From a virus, in the IMG/VR virus record IMGVR_UViG_3300047564_000326, positions 1 to 47,266 of that record: a DNA stretch of 47,266 nucleotides. The stretch is one strand, 5' to 3'. Positions 6,516 through 14,633 of the stretch are shown here, piece after piece; position 1 is the first letter of the stretch, and every line of letters begins with the position of its first letter. The notes beneath the pieces were generated by a model. That model saw only the letters and a list, made by a program, of their open reading frames with translations, was not told where the DNA came from and searched no databases. Made by a program: the position numbers and the translations under genes.

Positions 6516-9500
6516 GACTTGAAGACCAGACTGAAGAAGCTTTTCAAGAAGACTTTGGTGTAACTCCTCAGACTTCAGAGCCTAAGGGTAAGGGGTACAT
6601 TGAACTCCTTGTGGATAATATTGTTGGTCTGGACAACGAGTATGAATCCTTTGGTGAGGCTTTCGGTAAGTCCTTCAATGAGGATGAACTTGGTACCCTA
6701 AAGAACATGGCAGTCAGTGCCTATGAGGGCGCCAAAGAGTTTGCTACAAGTCCTATTGAGACGACAAAAGACGTTGCTACAGAGATTTCTGACAGCGTTT
6801 CCAGACTTGGTGCAGAGAGCCTTGACGGCAGAATCAAGCGGATGTACGGTGTAGGTTATCAGGACGCTACTGAGGAACAGGTCACTAAAGCACGAGAGGC
6901 TGTCATTGGGGATGCAATTACCGCTTCCTCTCTGGTCCCTGCTGCCAAGGGTGTGACTACTGTGGCCAAGGCTGCTATCCCCGGTAAGCCCCTTAACACT
7001 TCTGTTGAAGATATTATTAACGCTGAAGACTTTGAACCTCTTGATGAAAATTTTATACCAGTAAACAAACCAAGTGCAGAGTCCCTTAAGTCTGAGATAG
7101 ACTACATGCTAGGAGAAGAGCTTACTCCCCAAGAGGGACTCTCCAAAATTAAAAAGACTAATTTAGAAGACCTTGGGCTTTACAAAAAGGGTACGGTGCT
7201 CGGGGATGCAGCCCTTGATAAGGATAAAATCTTCTCTTCCTTAAAAGACGAAGAACTCTTAAAGCTTGCAGAAGACTTGCCGCACTGGGAAGACGCGAAG
7301 TATAGCAATTACTTGAAGAACACTTTAGTACCTGTTTCAAAGAAAACAGGCGCTGACTGGAGCAACCTCCTAGAAACTTTAAATGACATATCCTCTTATT
7401 TACCAACAAAAGAAAATCCTCAGCTGGCGTTCTTAACTGAAAAACCCCTTCCAAAAAAAGCTCCTGTAGGGGAAAGAGCAGCTACAGGTAGTGCACCTCG
7501 TGCAGCAGACCCTAAGGCAGAACAGCTTGGCTTCCTTGATACTGTGTATCATACTTCGGTATCTCCGCAAGAGTTCACAGAGTTTGACCTCCAGAAAGGT
7601 TTTAGTGGTGAAGTTAGAGCTGCTCAAGACCTATTAGGTGTACACGTAGGTACAGCTAGGGCTGCCGCAGAAAGAAATTTTCAAGCTTACCGCAAAGATG
7701 ATACCCCCAAAGGGTTTACAATGGAACTCCGTGCCAGAGCGACTGACCCTCTTACAAAGGGTGATCTTGCAAGGATGTTTGGAAAAGCCCCAGAGGATAT
7801 CTTTTCTTCCGGCAACACACCTTTAACAGAGTCAGATATTGGGGAAGCCATCTCTTTTTATGAGGATATGCTCTTCCAAGACAAGCAACCACCCAAAGAA
7901 GCTAGGAAGATTGCGGCTGTAGCCTTTAGAAGGGAGTTGGCAAGAGAAGGGTTTACTCACATCCCATACATCAATAGTGTAGAAGACCCCGGAAGCATAA
8001 GCTACATCATGCTTGTAGATAGACCTAAAGACTCCCCTGCAGTCCTAAGAGATGTCAGAGCACAATTTGACCCTAAAAAGGTTACAAGCCCAGACTTAAG
8101 ATTTGCCGAAGGTGGCATGGTAGAGGAAGACCAAATGAATAGACTAATGCAAGAGGGTGGCATTGCTGACGACGGAATGACTCGTGAGCCTGTCACTGGT
8201 AATGAAATCCCTCCGGGTTCTATGGCTTCGGAAGTGCGTGACGATATCCCTGCACAACTGTCAGAGGGTGAGTACATTGTCCCTGCTGATGTCGTCCGCT
8301 TCTTTGGCGTAAGATTCTTTGAAGACCTCCGTAGTCAGGCTAAGCAGGGTCTCCAAGAGATGGATGCTGATGGTCGTATTGGTGGTACCCCCGTAGACGC
8401 TCAGGGAGTGCCTGTGGGAGGTCAAGATGAGGAGCTTACCCCGGAAGAGCAACAGATGCTCATGGAAGCCCTTGGTGCCTCTGGTGGTGGCGCTGGCATG
8501 GCGTATGGCGGTATGATTACCCAGACCCCAGCAAATCCCTACCCTCTCCCGGATATGTCTGTACCTGTGGGGATGGCTGAAGGTGGTATGCCTGATCGTA
8601 CTCAGTTCTCGCTAGGTACTGGGCAAACTGGCATTCAACAGCGTAAGTACATCAACCCTACGACCAAAGAAGAGAGAACGATTAACTTCTTGAATGACAC
8701 CCCTCTTGGTATTGTGCCGGAAGGTTTTGTGCCGTGGACTCAAGAACTTGCAGATGCAGTAAAAGCACCTGAAACAGAGACTCCTACCACCGCTACAGAA
8801 AAAGTAGAGAGAGAAGGTCGTGACAGGGATCAGCAGGGCACTGGTACTTCCGAAAAGAGCTACGAAGGTTGGGCCAAAGAAAACTACGACGCTATCACCT
8901 CTGATCCTTACGGTTTTGGTGTAAATGCTATTAATGATGCTTCCAAGCAAGCTACGGGATTTGGACGTGTCTTCTCTGGTGGTATCATTGGCGATTTCCA
9001 AAAAATGGAGGCTATCTCTGATGCTCAGGCTGCTTTGTCTCGCGTTACGGATGAAGCTCAAAAGCAAGACTTGCAGTCCCGCATTGATGCACTTACAGGC
9101 TCCATAAGCTCACCGATTGTAGGTCTTCTGACAGATATTGGCTTCACCGCTACAGGTAAGCAAAAGAACGCTGCGATTAACGCTATTACAAACCCCACAA
9201 CAGCAACACGTAATTACCAATCTGATTTCTCCATTGAAAAAACTAGGGAGGCTGTCGCAAAAGGCACTTTCGACAAGACTGGCTATGAGAAAGCTTGGTC
9301 AAGACCTTCTACTAATGTTGAGGGCAGAACTCAGGAGGAAAGAGATCGAACTGCAAGAGAACGTGAGAAAGACCTCGCAGCAACTGCAAAAGAGTATGAA
9401 AAAGCTTCTCGAGGGGATGCAGGCGCTATTGGACCTGATTACGATCCCTACTCCGATAAGAGCATTTGGAACACAGGTGGGCTGGTACCTAAGAAACAGG

Positions 9501-9550
9501 CTACTCAAAAAACTGCCGCGAGAAAATCTAGAAAAGGTCTTGCTTCCTAA
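6512..9550 (+). CDS. Large virion-associated protein with ADP-ribosyltransferase-like domain
   Basis: A multi-domain protein of 1012 residues. Residues 1-320 are mixed helical and unrecognised. Residues about 343-525 resemble ADP-ribosyltransferase-like (ART-PolyVal-type) domains: VYHTS (H347), LLGVHVG (374-380), a late REGFTHIPYINSVED with E491, and SYIMLVD (497-503). Residues 530-630 match a segment common in marine phage structural proteins, with GGIADDGM, PPGSMASEVRDDI and SEGEYIVPADVVRF. The remainder is low-complexity and helical, with a basic C-terminus (AARKSRK). Placement between portal and scaffold genes supports a virion or ejected protein. The ART activity is inferred from motif order only; alternatively the domain is degenerate and structural. 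ATGA overlap with the previous gene. Confidence 0.65.
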   Translation: MRLEDQTEEAFQEDFGVTPQTSEPKGKGYIELLVDNIVGLDNEYESFGEAFGKSFNEDELGTLKNMAVSAYEGAKEFATSPIETTKDVATEISDSVSRLGAESLDGRIKRMYGVGYQDATEEQVTKAREAVIGDAITASSLVPAAKGVTTVAKAAIPGKPLNTSVEDIINAEDFEPLDENFIPVNKPSAESLKSEIDYMLGEELTPQEGLSKIKKTNLEDLGLYKKGTVLGDAALDKDKIFSSLKDEELLKLAEDLPHWEDAKYSNYLKNTLVPVSKKTGADWSNLLETLNDISSYLPTKENPQLAFLTEKPLPKKAPVGERAATGSAPRAADPKAEQLGFLDTVYHTSVSPQEFTEFDLQKGFSGEVRAAQDLLGVHVGTARAAAERNFQAYRKDDTPKGFTMELRARATDPLTKGDLARMFGKAPEDIFSSGNTPLTESDIGEAISFYEDMLFQDKQPPKEARKIAAVAFRRELAREGFTHIPYINSVEDPGSISYIMLVDRPKDSPAVLRDVRAQFDPKKVTSPDLRFAEGGMVEEDQMNRLMQEGGIADDGMTREPVTGNEIPPGSMASEVRDDIPAQLSEGEYIVPADVVRFFGVRFFEDLRSQAKQGLQEMDADGRIGGTPVDAQGVPVGGQDEELTPEEQQMLMEALGASGGGAGMAYGGMITQTPANPYPLPDMSVPVGMAEGGMPDRTQFSLGTGQTGIQQRKYINPTTKEERTINFLNDTPLGIVPEGFVPWTQELADAVKAPETETPTTATEKVEREGRDRDQQGTGTSEKSYEGWAKENYDAITSDPYGFGVNAINDASKQATGFGRVFSGGIIGDFQKMEAISDAQAALSRVTDEAQKQDLQSRIDALTGSISSPIVGLLTDIGFTATGKQKNAAINAITNPTTATRNYQSDFSIEKTREAVAKGTFDKTGYEKAWSRPSTNVEGRTQEERDRTAREREKDLAATAKEYEKASRGDAGAIGPDYDPYSDKSIWNTGGLVPKKQATQKTAARKSRKGLAS

Positions 9551-9617
9551 GTAAGATTGTGATATATAAAATATAAGGCTACCCGGCTTAGGCTGGCCCC
9601 AACATAAAGGATAAAGA

Positions 9618-10490
9618 ATGTCTGTTACTAAAGTCTACGTTGATTCCAATTTCTCACACAGTCGTAATCGTAAACGTATTGAGGCTGATGAAAAAGAACT
9701 TGAAGAGCTAATCGGTAAGTCTAGAACCTCAGGGCAAGAAGAAGAAGAAAAAGAACAAGAAGAAGAGGTAGTGGTTAAGGCGCAAGAGTCTGAACCTGAG
9801 CCTACTGACCCGGAAGAAAAGTCTTTTAAGAAACGCTACGGCGATCTTCGTAGACACCTCTCTGACAAAGAGAAAGAGTGGGAAGCTAAGTTTGAGGAGT
9901 TGAAGAACTCTGTTAGCGGTACCAAGGTACTCCCTCCCAAGTCAGACGAGGATATTGCTGCATGGGCACGTAAGTACCCTGATGTGGCTTCTATCGTAGA
10001 AACTATTGCTACTAAGAAGGCAGACGAGAAGCTGTCACAGTACAAGAGTAAGTTTGATGAGTATGAGAAGCTGAGTCATGATGCCTCTCGTAACAAAGCA
10101 ATGGATGCTATCCGTCAGGCTCACTCGGACTTTGATGCTCTCCGTAAGTCAGACGAGTTCCACAACTGGGCAGAAGAACAACCTAAGTGGGTTCAGGATG
10201 CTCTGTATGAAAATGAAGAGGATGCTCGTGCAGTTATCCGTGTTCTTGACCTCTACAAAGTCGATAAGGGTATGACCCCCTCGGCACGTAAGGAAAAGAC
10301 CAAGGAAGCCGCATCCCTCGTCACCTCAAAGAACAAAGCCAACATGGACTTTGAGAACGACGGCGAAAGGATTCTTGAGTCTCGTGTCAACAAGATGAGC
10401 ATGGACGAGTACGCCAAGAATGAAAAGAAGATCATGGAGGCCATCCGCAAGGGGAACTTTGTGTATGATCTCTCTGGTGGCGCAAGATAA
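9618..10490 (+). CDS. Capsid scaffolding protein
   Basis: Placed directly before the major capsid gene. The N-terminal third is strongly acidic and disordered (runs of Glu at about residues 40-70); the centre is coiled coil (about 75-155). The segment AHSDFDALRKSDEF with WAEEQPKWVQDALYEN is typical of phage scaffold proteins, and the basic C-terminus would contact the capsid shell. Scaffolds of this type direct procapsid assembly and then leave. The ribosome binding site is AAAGGA, 8-10 nt before the ATG. The preceding 67-nt gap is AT-rich at 9555-9575 and may hold a weak promoter. Confidence 0.85.
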   Translation: MSVTKVYVDSNFSHSRNRKRIEADEKELEELIGKSRTSGQEEEEKEQEEEVVVKAQESEPEPTDPEEKSFKKRYGDLRRHLSDKEKEWEAKFEELKNSVSGTKVLPPKSDEDIAAWARKYPDVASIVETIATKKADEKLSQYKSKFDEYEKLSHDASRNKAMDAIRQAHSDFDALRKSDEFHNWAEEQPKWVQDALYENEEDARAVIRVLDLYKVDKGMTPSARKEKTKEAASLVTSKNKANMDFENDGERILESRVNKMSMDEYAKNEKKIMEAIRKGNFVYDLSGGAR

Positions 10491-10503
10491 AATAAGATAG
10501 TCC

Positions 10504-10531
10504 TTGACAAGTAAGGGCTTCTTCATATAAC
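10504..10531 (+). promoter_or_regulatory. Sigma70-type promoter for the capsid gene
   Basis: TTGACA (10504-10509) is a full -35 match; TATAAC (10526-10531) matches the -10 at five of six bases, with a 16-nt spacer. Transcription should begin near 10537-10539, inside the left arm of a long inverted repeat. It would add capsid-specific transcription on top of read-through from upstream. Confidence 0.65.
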
Positions 10532-10535
10532 TACC

Positions 10536-10594
10536 AACAAATAGCTGTGGCCTCTTGGTGAGAGTACGTCCTAAGACACCCTCGGCTATTTGTT
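10536..10594 (+). other. Structured RNA element in the capsid mRNA leader
   Basis: A perfect 10-bp inverted repeat, AACAAATAGC (10536-10545) and GCTATTTGTT (10585-10594), encloses 39 nt that can form two small hairpins: CTCT/AGAG at 10552-10564 and GTC/GAC at 10568-10577. A short U run follows (10593-10596). It sits at the predicted 5' end of the capsid transcript. Possible roles are 5'-end protection, a short terminated RNA, or a processing site. No known ribozyme core was recognised. The 277-nt gap 10491-10767 contains no gene I can support. Confidence 0.5.
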
Positions 10595-10624
10595 TTACCC
10601 TAAAGTCTAAACGATCAATAAGAC

Positions 10625-10640
10625 ATACCTGATTAGGTAT
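10625..10640 (+). other. Small hairpin in capsid leader
   Basis: ATACCT, a GATT loop and AGGTAT form a perfect 6-bp stem within the same untranslated leader. It may be a second structural element of the leader; with 6 bp it could also be chance. Confidence 0.3.
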
Positions 10641-10767
10641 AGGCCCACAATTTCTAAGCAATAACTGATCCTTATAGTTTATAGACTGTGCACCCTAAAA
10701 ACCCCTCAGCCTCTTAGACGTGTGTTTAGCTTCTAATCAAAGCCAAATATCATAGGAGGATTTTCTC

Positions 10768-11841
10768 ATGGCTTTCCAATCCGCTGCAGGCTATTCGAAC
10801 CTGCCCAACGGTAACTTCTCTTCGGTTATCTACTCGAAGAAAGTCCAACTCGCTTTCCGTAAGGCCACTGTTGCTGGTGACATTACGAACTCGGACTACT
10901 TTGGTGAAATCTCGGCTCAGGGTGATACCGTCCGCATCATCAAAGAACCGGAAATCTCGGTGCAGGCATACAGCCGTGGTACCCAAATCCAAGCCCAAGA
11001 CCTCGACGACGAAGACTTCTCGCTGGTTATCGACAAGGCAAACTCTTTCGCCTTCAAAGTTGATGACATCGAATCGGCTCACTCGCACGTCAACTTCATG
11101 GACCTTGCTACCAACCGTGCGGCTTACCGTCTGGCTGACCAGCATGACCAAGAAGTTCTGGGCTACCTGTCGGGTTACAAGCAGGCTGCTTTGCACACGA
11201 ATGCTGGCACTGTGAATGACGTTGTGAATGGCACCAAAGCTATCACCACGGCTGGCTCGGACGAACTGCTGGCTTCCATGAAGCTGTCGCGTCCCTCGTT
11301 CGGTAACCTGACCACCGCAGGTTCGGTTGGTGACTCGATCCCGGTTGCTGCTCGTCTTCCGGGTGCTTCGGCTCTCCCGACCTCGTATGTCTCGCCTGTG
11401 ATGATTATCAACCGCATGGGCCGTCTGCTCGACCAGCAGAATGTTGACAAGTCGGGCCGCTGGCTGGTCATTGACCCGGTCATGATGGAAATCCTGTCGG
11501 ACGAAGATTCGCGCTTCCTGAGTGCTGACTTCGGTGACGCTGGTGCTCTGCGTAACGGTCTGGTTCTGCCAAACTGGAATGGCTTCCGCGTCTACGTCTC
11601 GAACAACCTGCCGCAAGTCGGCACTGGTTCGGACACCGTGACCGCTTCTGCTCAGTCTTCGAACTACGGTGTGATCGTTGCTGGTCATGACTCGGCTGTG
11701 GCTACCGCTGAGCAGATCAACAAGACCGAGACCTACCGTGACCAAGACTCGTTCGCTGACGTTGTGCGTGGCTTGCACCTGTATGGTCGTAAGATTCTGC
11801 GCCCGGAAGCTCTGACTGTCGCTCGTTACAACCTCGCCTAA
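10768..11841 (+). CDS. Major capsid protein
   Basis: A 357-residue protein in the standard place after the scaffold, with the composition of an HK97-fold capsid protein: an N-terminal arm, LAFRKATVAGDITNSDYFG, and DIESAHSHVNFMDLATNRAAYRL resembling the spine helix and E-loop region of T7-like capsids, and a C-terminal segment on adaptation to multimer contacts. The ribosome binding site AGGAGG (10754-10759) lies 8 nt from the ATG, among the strongest in the window. Codon use differs sharply from most other genes, with Ser mainly TCG and Leu mainly CTG, as expected for the most highly expressed virion gene. A dedicated promoter and structured leader precede it and a hairpin follows. Confidence 0.9.
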   Translation: MAFQSAAGYSNLPNGNFSSVIYSKKVQLAFRKATVAGDITNSDYFGEISAQGDTVRIIKEPEISVQAYSRGTQIQAQDLDDEDFSLVIDKANSFAFKVDDIESAHSHVNFMDLATNRAAYRLADQHDQEVLGYLSGYKQAALHTNAGTVNDVVNGTKAITTAGSDELLASMKLSRPSFGNLTTAGSVGDSIPVAARLPGASALPTSYVSPVMIINRMGRLLDQQNVDKSGRWLVIDPVMMEILSDEDSRFLSADFGDAGALRNGLVLPNWNGFRVYVSNNLPQVGTGSDTVTASAQSSNYGVIVAGHDSAVATAEQINKTETYRDQDSFADVVRGLHLYGRKILRPEALTVARYNLA

Positions 11842-11856
11842 TTGGTAGGTGAACTT

Positions 11857-11880
11857 AGGGTGTCCCTCTTGGGGCACCTT
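11857..11880 (+). terminator. Hairpin after the capsid gene, no U tract
   Basis: A 10-bp stem with two G-U pairs (11857-11866 with 11871-11880) and a TCTT loop. The sequence after it is CCTCTGCC, not a T run, so it more likely blocks 3' exonucleases or weakly attenuates transcription than terminates it fully. Confidence 0.45.
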
Positions 11881-11913
11881 CCTCTGCCATAACTCTTAGG
11901 AAAGGATACTAAT

Positions 11914-12321
11914 ATGGCTATCTCGCAATCCCTGCGTAATCGCGCAGTTGTTATTGAAAAGTACATCACTCTGGCAGGTACTGCTGGCACCAACGTGGGT
12001 GTCTCGGTTCCGGCTGGTACGCTGATTCTGGCTGCTGGCGTTGAAGTGCTGTCGGCTGTTCCTGATGTGTCGGTCTACACAGCTGACGTGACGGACGGTA
12101 CCACTGTGTTCGCTAATGACGTGTCGCTTGACGCTGCTGCTGCTGGCACGATCCGTGTTGGTACGACTGCTGGCTTCATTGCTGCTGCTGACACTGTTGA
12201 CGTTGTGACCACCATCACTGGTTCGCCGGGTGCTATCCCTGCACGTGTGTTCGTGGTTGCTATCGACGTGAATGAGTCGGTCTTCCAAGGCACTGAAGTT
12301 GCTCGTGACGTTCTCGCGTAA
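11914..12321 (+). CDS. Probable capsid decoration or head protein
   Basis: A 135-residue protein of alternating Val/Thr/Ala/Gly strands, suggesting a beta-barrel. It follows the capsid gene and shares its unusual TCG/CTG codon preference, which implies very high expression and therefore a structural role in many copies, such as decoration. No family is recognised. The ribosome binding site AGGAAAGGA precedes the ATG by about 8 nt. The gene is flanked on both sides by hairpins, giving it its own transcript segment. Confidence 0.65.
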   Translation: MAISQSLRNRAVVIEKYITLAGTAGTNVGVSVPAGTLILAAGVEVLSAVPDVSVYTADVTDGTTVFANDVSLDAAAAGTIRVGTTAGFIAAADTVDVVTTITGSPGAIPARVFVVAIDVNESVFQGTEVARDVLA

Positions 12322-12330
12322 TGACTAACT

Positions 12331-12359
12331 TAAGGGGGCTGCTGTCTGTGGCCCCCTTA
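12331..12359 (+). terminator. GC-rich terminator-like hairpin after the decoration gene
   Basis: TAAGGGGGC (12331-12339) and GCCCCCTTA (12351-12359) form a perfect 9-bp stem with an 11-nt loop. Only one further T follows, so termination would be partial. It probably separates the very abundant capsid transcript from the tail genes. Confidence 0.55.
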
Positions 12360-12384
12360 TGCTCTCCACAAGGGTTCTTTAGCA

Positions 12385-13074
12385 ATGTCCAACTACGTAA
12401 CTCTCGTCAACCTTCTTTTGACAAGGCTCAACGAGGTTACTCTTGACCCGCTTGGTGATGGTTTTGATTCTGTTCGTGGTGTTCAGGCTTTGGCCAAAAA
12501 CGCTATCAATAACAGCCTTCGCCATATTTATCAAGAAGCCCAAGAATGGCCATTCCTTAAGAATACCTACACTCAGACCCTTACCATAGGGACTAGAGAA
12601 TACAGCTACCCAGCCAACTACTCTTCGTCTGATACGTCCACTTTTTACTTGAAGAAAACTTCTGCGCTGGACAACCAGCCTAAGAAACTTCCTGTGATTA
12701 CCTATGAAGAGTACACTGAACTCTACCGTGCTCAGGATGATGAAGGCAGTCAGGCTATCCCAGAGAGAGTCTACCAGACCTTTGAGAGCAAGTTTGGTGT
12801 ATCCCCTAGCCCAGACAAGGCGTATGAGGTTGAGTACATCTACTGGAGTGTCCCTACGGACCTGACCCTCTACACAGATACTTGTGTTGTCCCCAGCAGA
12901 TTTGACCATATTATCGTGGATGGGGCTATGACCTACATGATGCGGTTCCGCTCGAATGACCAGAGTGCTGAAATCCATCAACGCAATTTCGAAAACGGTA
13001 TCAAGACTATGAGGCGTCTCCTCCTTGATGATCCTGTCCATATTAGGAGCACCGTTATTCTTGGGAGAGGCTAA
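12385..13074 (+). CDS. Tail tubular protein A-like head-tail adaptor
   Basis: A 229-residue protein placed between the head and tail-tube genes, like T7 gp11. Segments such as NLLLTRLNEV, the helix ALAKNAINNSLRHIYQEAQEWPF and a C-terminal helix HQRNFENGIKTMRRLL are typical of podovirus neck proteins that join portal to tail nozzle. A P22 gp4-like role is the alternative name for the same position. Its stop overlaps the next start (TAATG), consistent with the TTPA-TTPB pair. Confidence 0.72.
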   Translation: MSNYVTLVNLLLTRLNEVTLDPLGDGFDSVRGVQALAKNAINNSLRHIYQEAQEWPFLKNTYTQTLTIGTREYSYPANYSSSDTSTFYLKKTSALDNQPKKLPVITYEEYTELYRAQDDEGSQAIPERVYQTFESKFGVSPSPDKAYEVEYIYWSVPTDLTLYTDTCVVPSRFDHIIVDGAMTYMMRFRSNDQSAEIHQRNFENGIKTMRRLLLDDPVHIRSTVILGRG

Positions 13075-14627
13075 TGCCAGATAACATTCAGTCTTTCCCT
13101 GCCCCTTGCCAAGGCGGTCTGATTAATAATCTCGACTACCTTACTCAAGGTTCTGCTCTCCCCGGTTCTGCTATTCGTATGATTAATTATGAGCCTGCCC
13201 TTGAGGGTGGGTATCGTCGTATCTCGGGCTACCGTAATGACTACGGAACTGTTCCGGGTGAGCTTAGTGCCCCTGTCCTTGGTGTGGCAGTCTTCAACGG
13301 CATTAACAATGGTATCTTTGCTTGCAGAAAGCCAGCATCTGGCAATAATTACTTTCATTACTGGAACTCTACCACTGAGGCATGGGTAACCCCTTCTACT
13401 GCTGGTACTCCTACAATGGTGGGGGTGACAAAGGTTCGCTTCTCCAAGATCAACTGGGGTGTTCCTAAGCTTGTAATGACAGACGGGGTCAACCGTGCAG
13501 CTACTTGGAACGGCACTACCTACGTACAGATTACAAACGCTCTCGCACCTGCTGCACCCAAGTTCTCTGAAAACTTCTCTGGTCACTTGTTCCTTGCTGG
13601 TGATGCGACACAACCCTACAACCTTTTCTTTTCTGCGCCGTTGAATGAAGCCAGTTTTGATCCCGCTAATGGTGCTGGTGTTATCAACGTAGGATTTGAG
13701 ATCAAGGCAATCAAGGCTTTCCGTGACCAACTCTATGTCTTTGGCGTAAACAATATCAAGCGTCTCTCAGGCTCTAACGTAGCTAACTTTGCTCTTGCAG
13801 AAGTAACTAAGAACCTTGGCTGTGTGTCGTCTGATGCTGTGATTGAGTTCAACGGAGACTTGCTGTTCCTTGGACCTGATGGTATCCGTCCTGTGAGTGC
13901 TACAGAGCGTATCGGGGACATCGAACTTGGTACCCTGTCTAAGCCTGTGCAGCAACTCTTTGAGTCCTTCTCTCAGTTTGAAGACCTTGAGAGTATCACT
14001 CTGATGGTTGTGAATAAGAAGTCTCAGTTCCGTTTGTTCTTTTCTCAGGCTGACTCTCTTGGACTTATTGGCTCTCTTCGTCGTGCAGCCCAAGATGGAT
14101 TGGGGTTTGAGTACTCTCAGCTTATCGGCATGGAAGTCTCTTGTGGTGACTCGGGGTACCTCGGAACAGAAGAGTATGTGATCCACGGTGATTCTCTGGG
14201 TAAGGTGTTCAGACAAGAGGTTGGTCAGACCTTCGATGGCAACCCAATCTTCTCCCTGTATCAGACCCCCTACATCTACATGGATGACCCTATCCTTCGT
14301 AAGATTTTCTATGAACTGCACACCTACATGCGGGCTGAAGGTCAGGTTACAGTAAACGTAGGTATTGACTTCAACTACGGTGACAGTACTGTTATTAAGC
14401 CTAGTGACTATCTCTTCACTACCACGGGTGCTGCAGCCTACTACGACTTGTTCTCTGCCACATATGATGCCTCTGACATTTATGATGGTAACCCTAGCCC
14501 AGTTCGTAGAACTTCTATCCAAGGCTCAGGGGACTCAATGTCTATTACTTACGTGACCACAAACGACCAACCAAGCCACACAATTCAGTCCTTTGTGGTT
14601 TCTTATACACTTGCCGACCGGAGGTAA
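13074..14627 (+). CDS. Tail tubular protein B-like nozzle protein
   Basis: A 517-residue, beta-rich protein that follows the adaptor gene as T7 gp12 follows gp11. Repeated strand segments with Trp and Gly (WNGTTYVQ, LFLAGDATQPYNLFFS, LYVFGVNNIKRLSG, LLFLGPDGIRPVS) suggest a beta-propeller, as in T7 gp12 and P22 gp10. N-terminal QGGLINNLDYLTQGSALPG resembles the start of many podovirus nozzle proteins. It forms the end of the short tail and a docking point for fibres. Confidence 0.75.
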   Translation: MPDNIQSFPAPCQGGLINNLDYLTQGSALPGSAIRMINYEPALEGGYRRISGYRNDYGTVPGELSAPVLGVAVFNGINNGIFACRKPASGNNYFHYWNSTTEAWVTPSTAGTPTMVGVTKVRFSKINWGVPKLVMTDGVNRAATWNGTTYVQITNALAPAAPKFSENFSGHLFLAGDATQPYNLFFSAPLNEASFDPANGAGVINVGFEIKAIKAFRDQLYVFGVNNIKRLSGSNVANFALAEVTKNLGCVSSDAVIEFNGDLLFLGPDGIRPVSATERIGDIELGTLSKPVQQLFESFSQFEDLESITLMVVNKKSQFRLFFSQADSLGLIGSLRRAAQDGLGFEYSQLIGMEVSCGDSGYLGTEEYVIHGDSLGKVFRQEVGQTFDGNPIFSLYQTPYIYMDDPILRKIFYELHTYMRAEGQVTVNVGIDFNYGDSTVIKPSDYLFTTTGAAAYYDLFSATYDASDIYDGNPSPVRRTSIQGSGDSMSITYVTTNDQPSHTIQSFVVSYTLADRR

Positions 14628-14633
14628 ATTTAC

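Noticed and set aside
10536-10594. Self-cleaving ribozyme (hammerhead, twister or pistol type) in the capsid leader
   Set aside because: The conserved cores such as CUGANGA with GAAA are absent. Only a structured element of unknown class can be supported.
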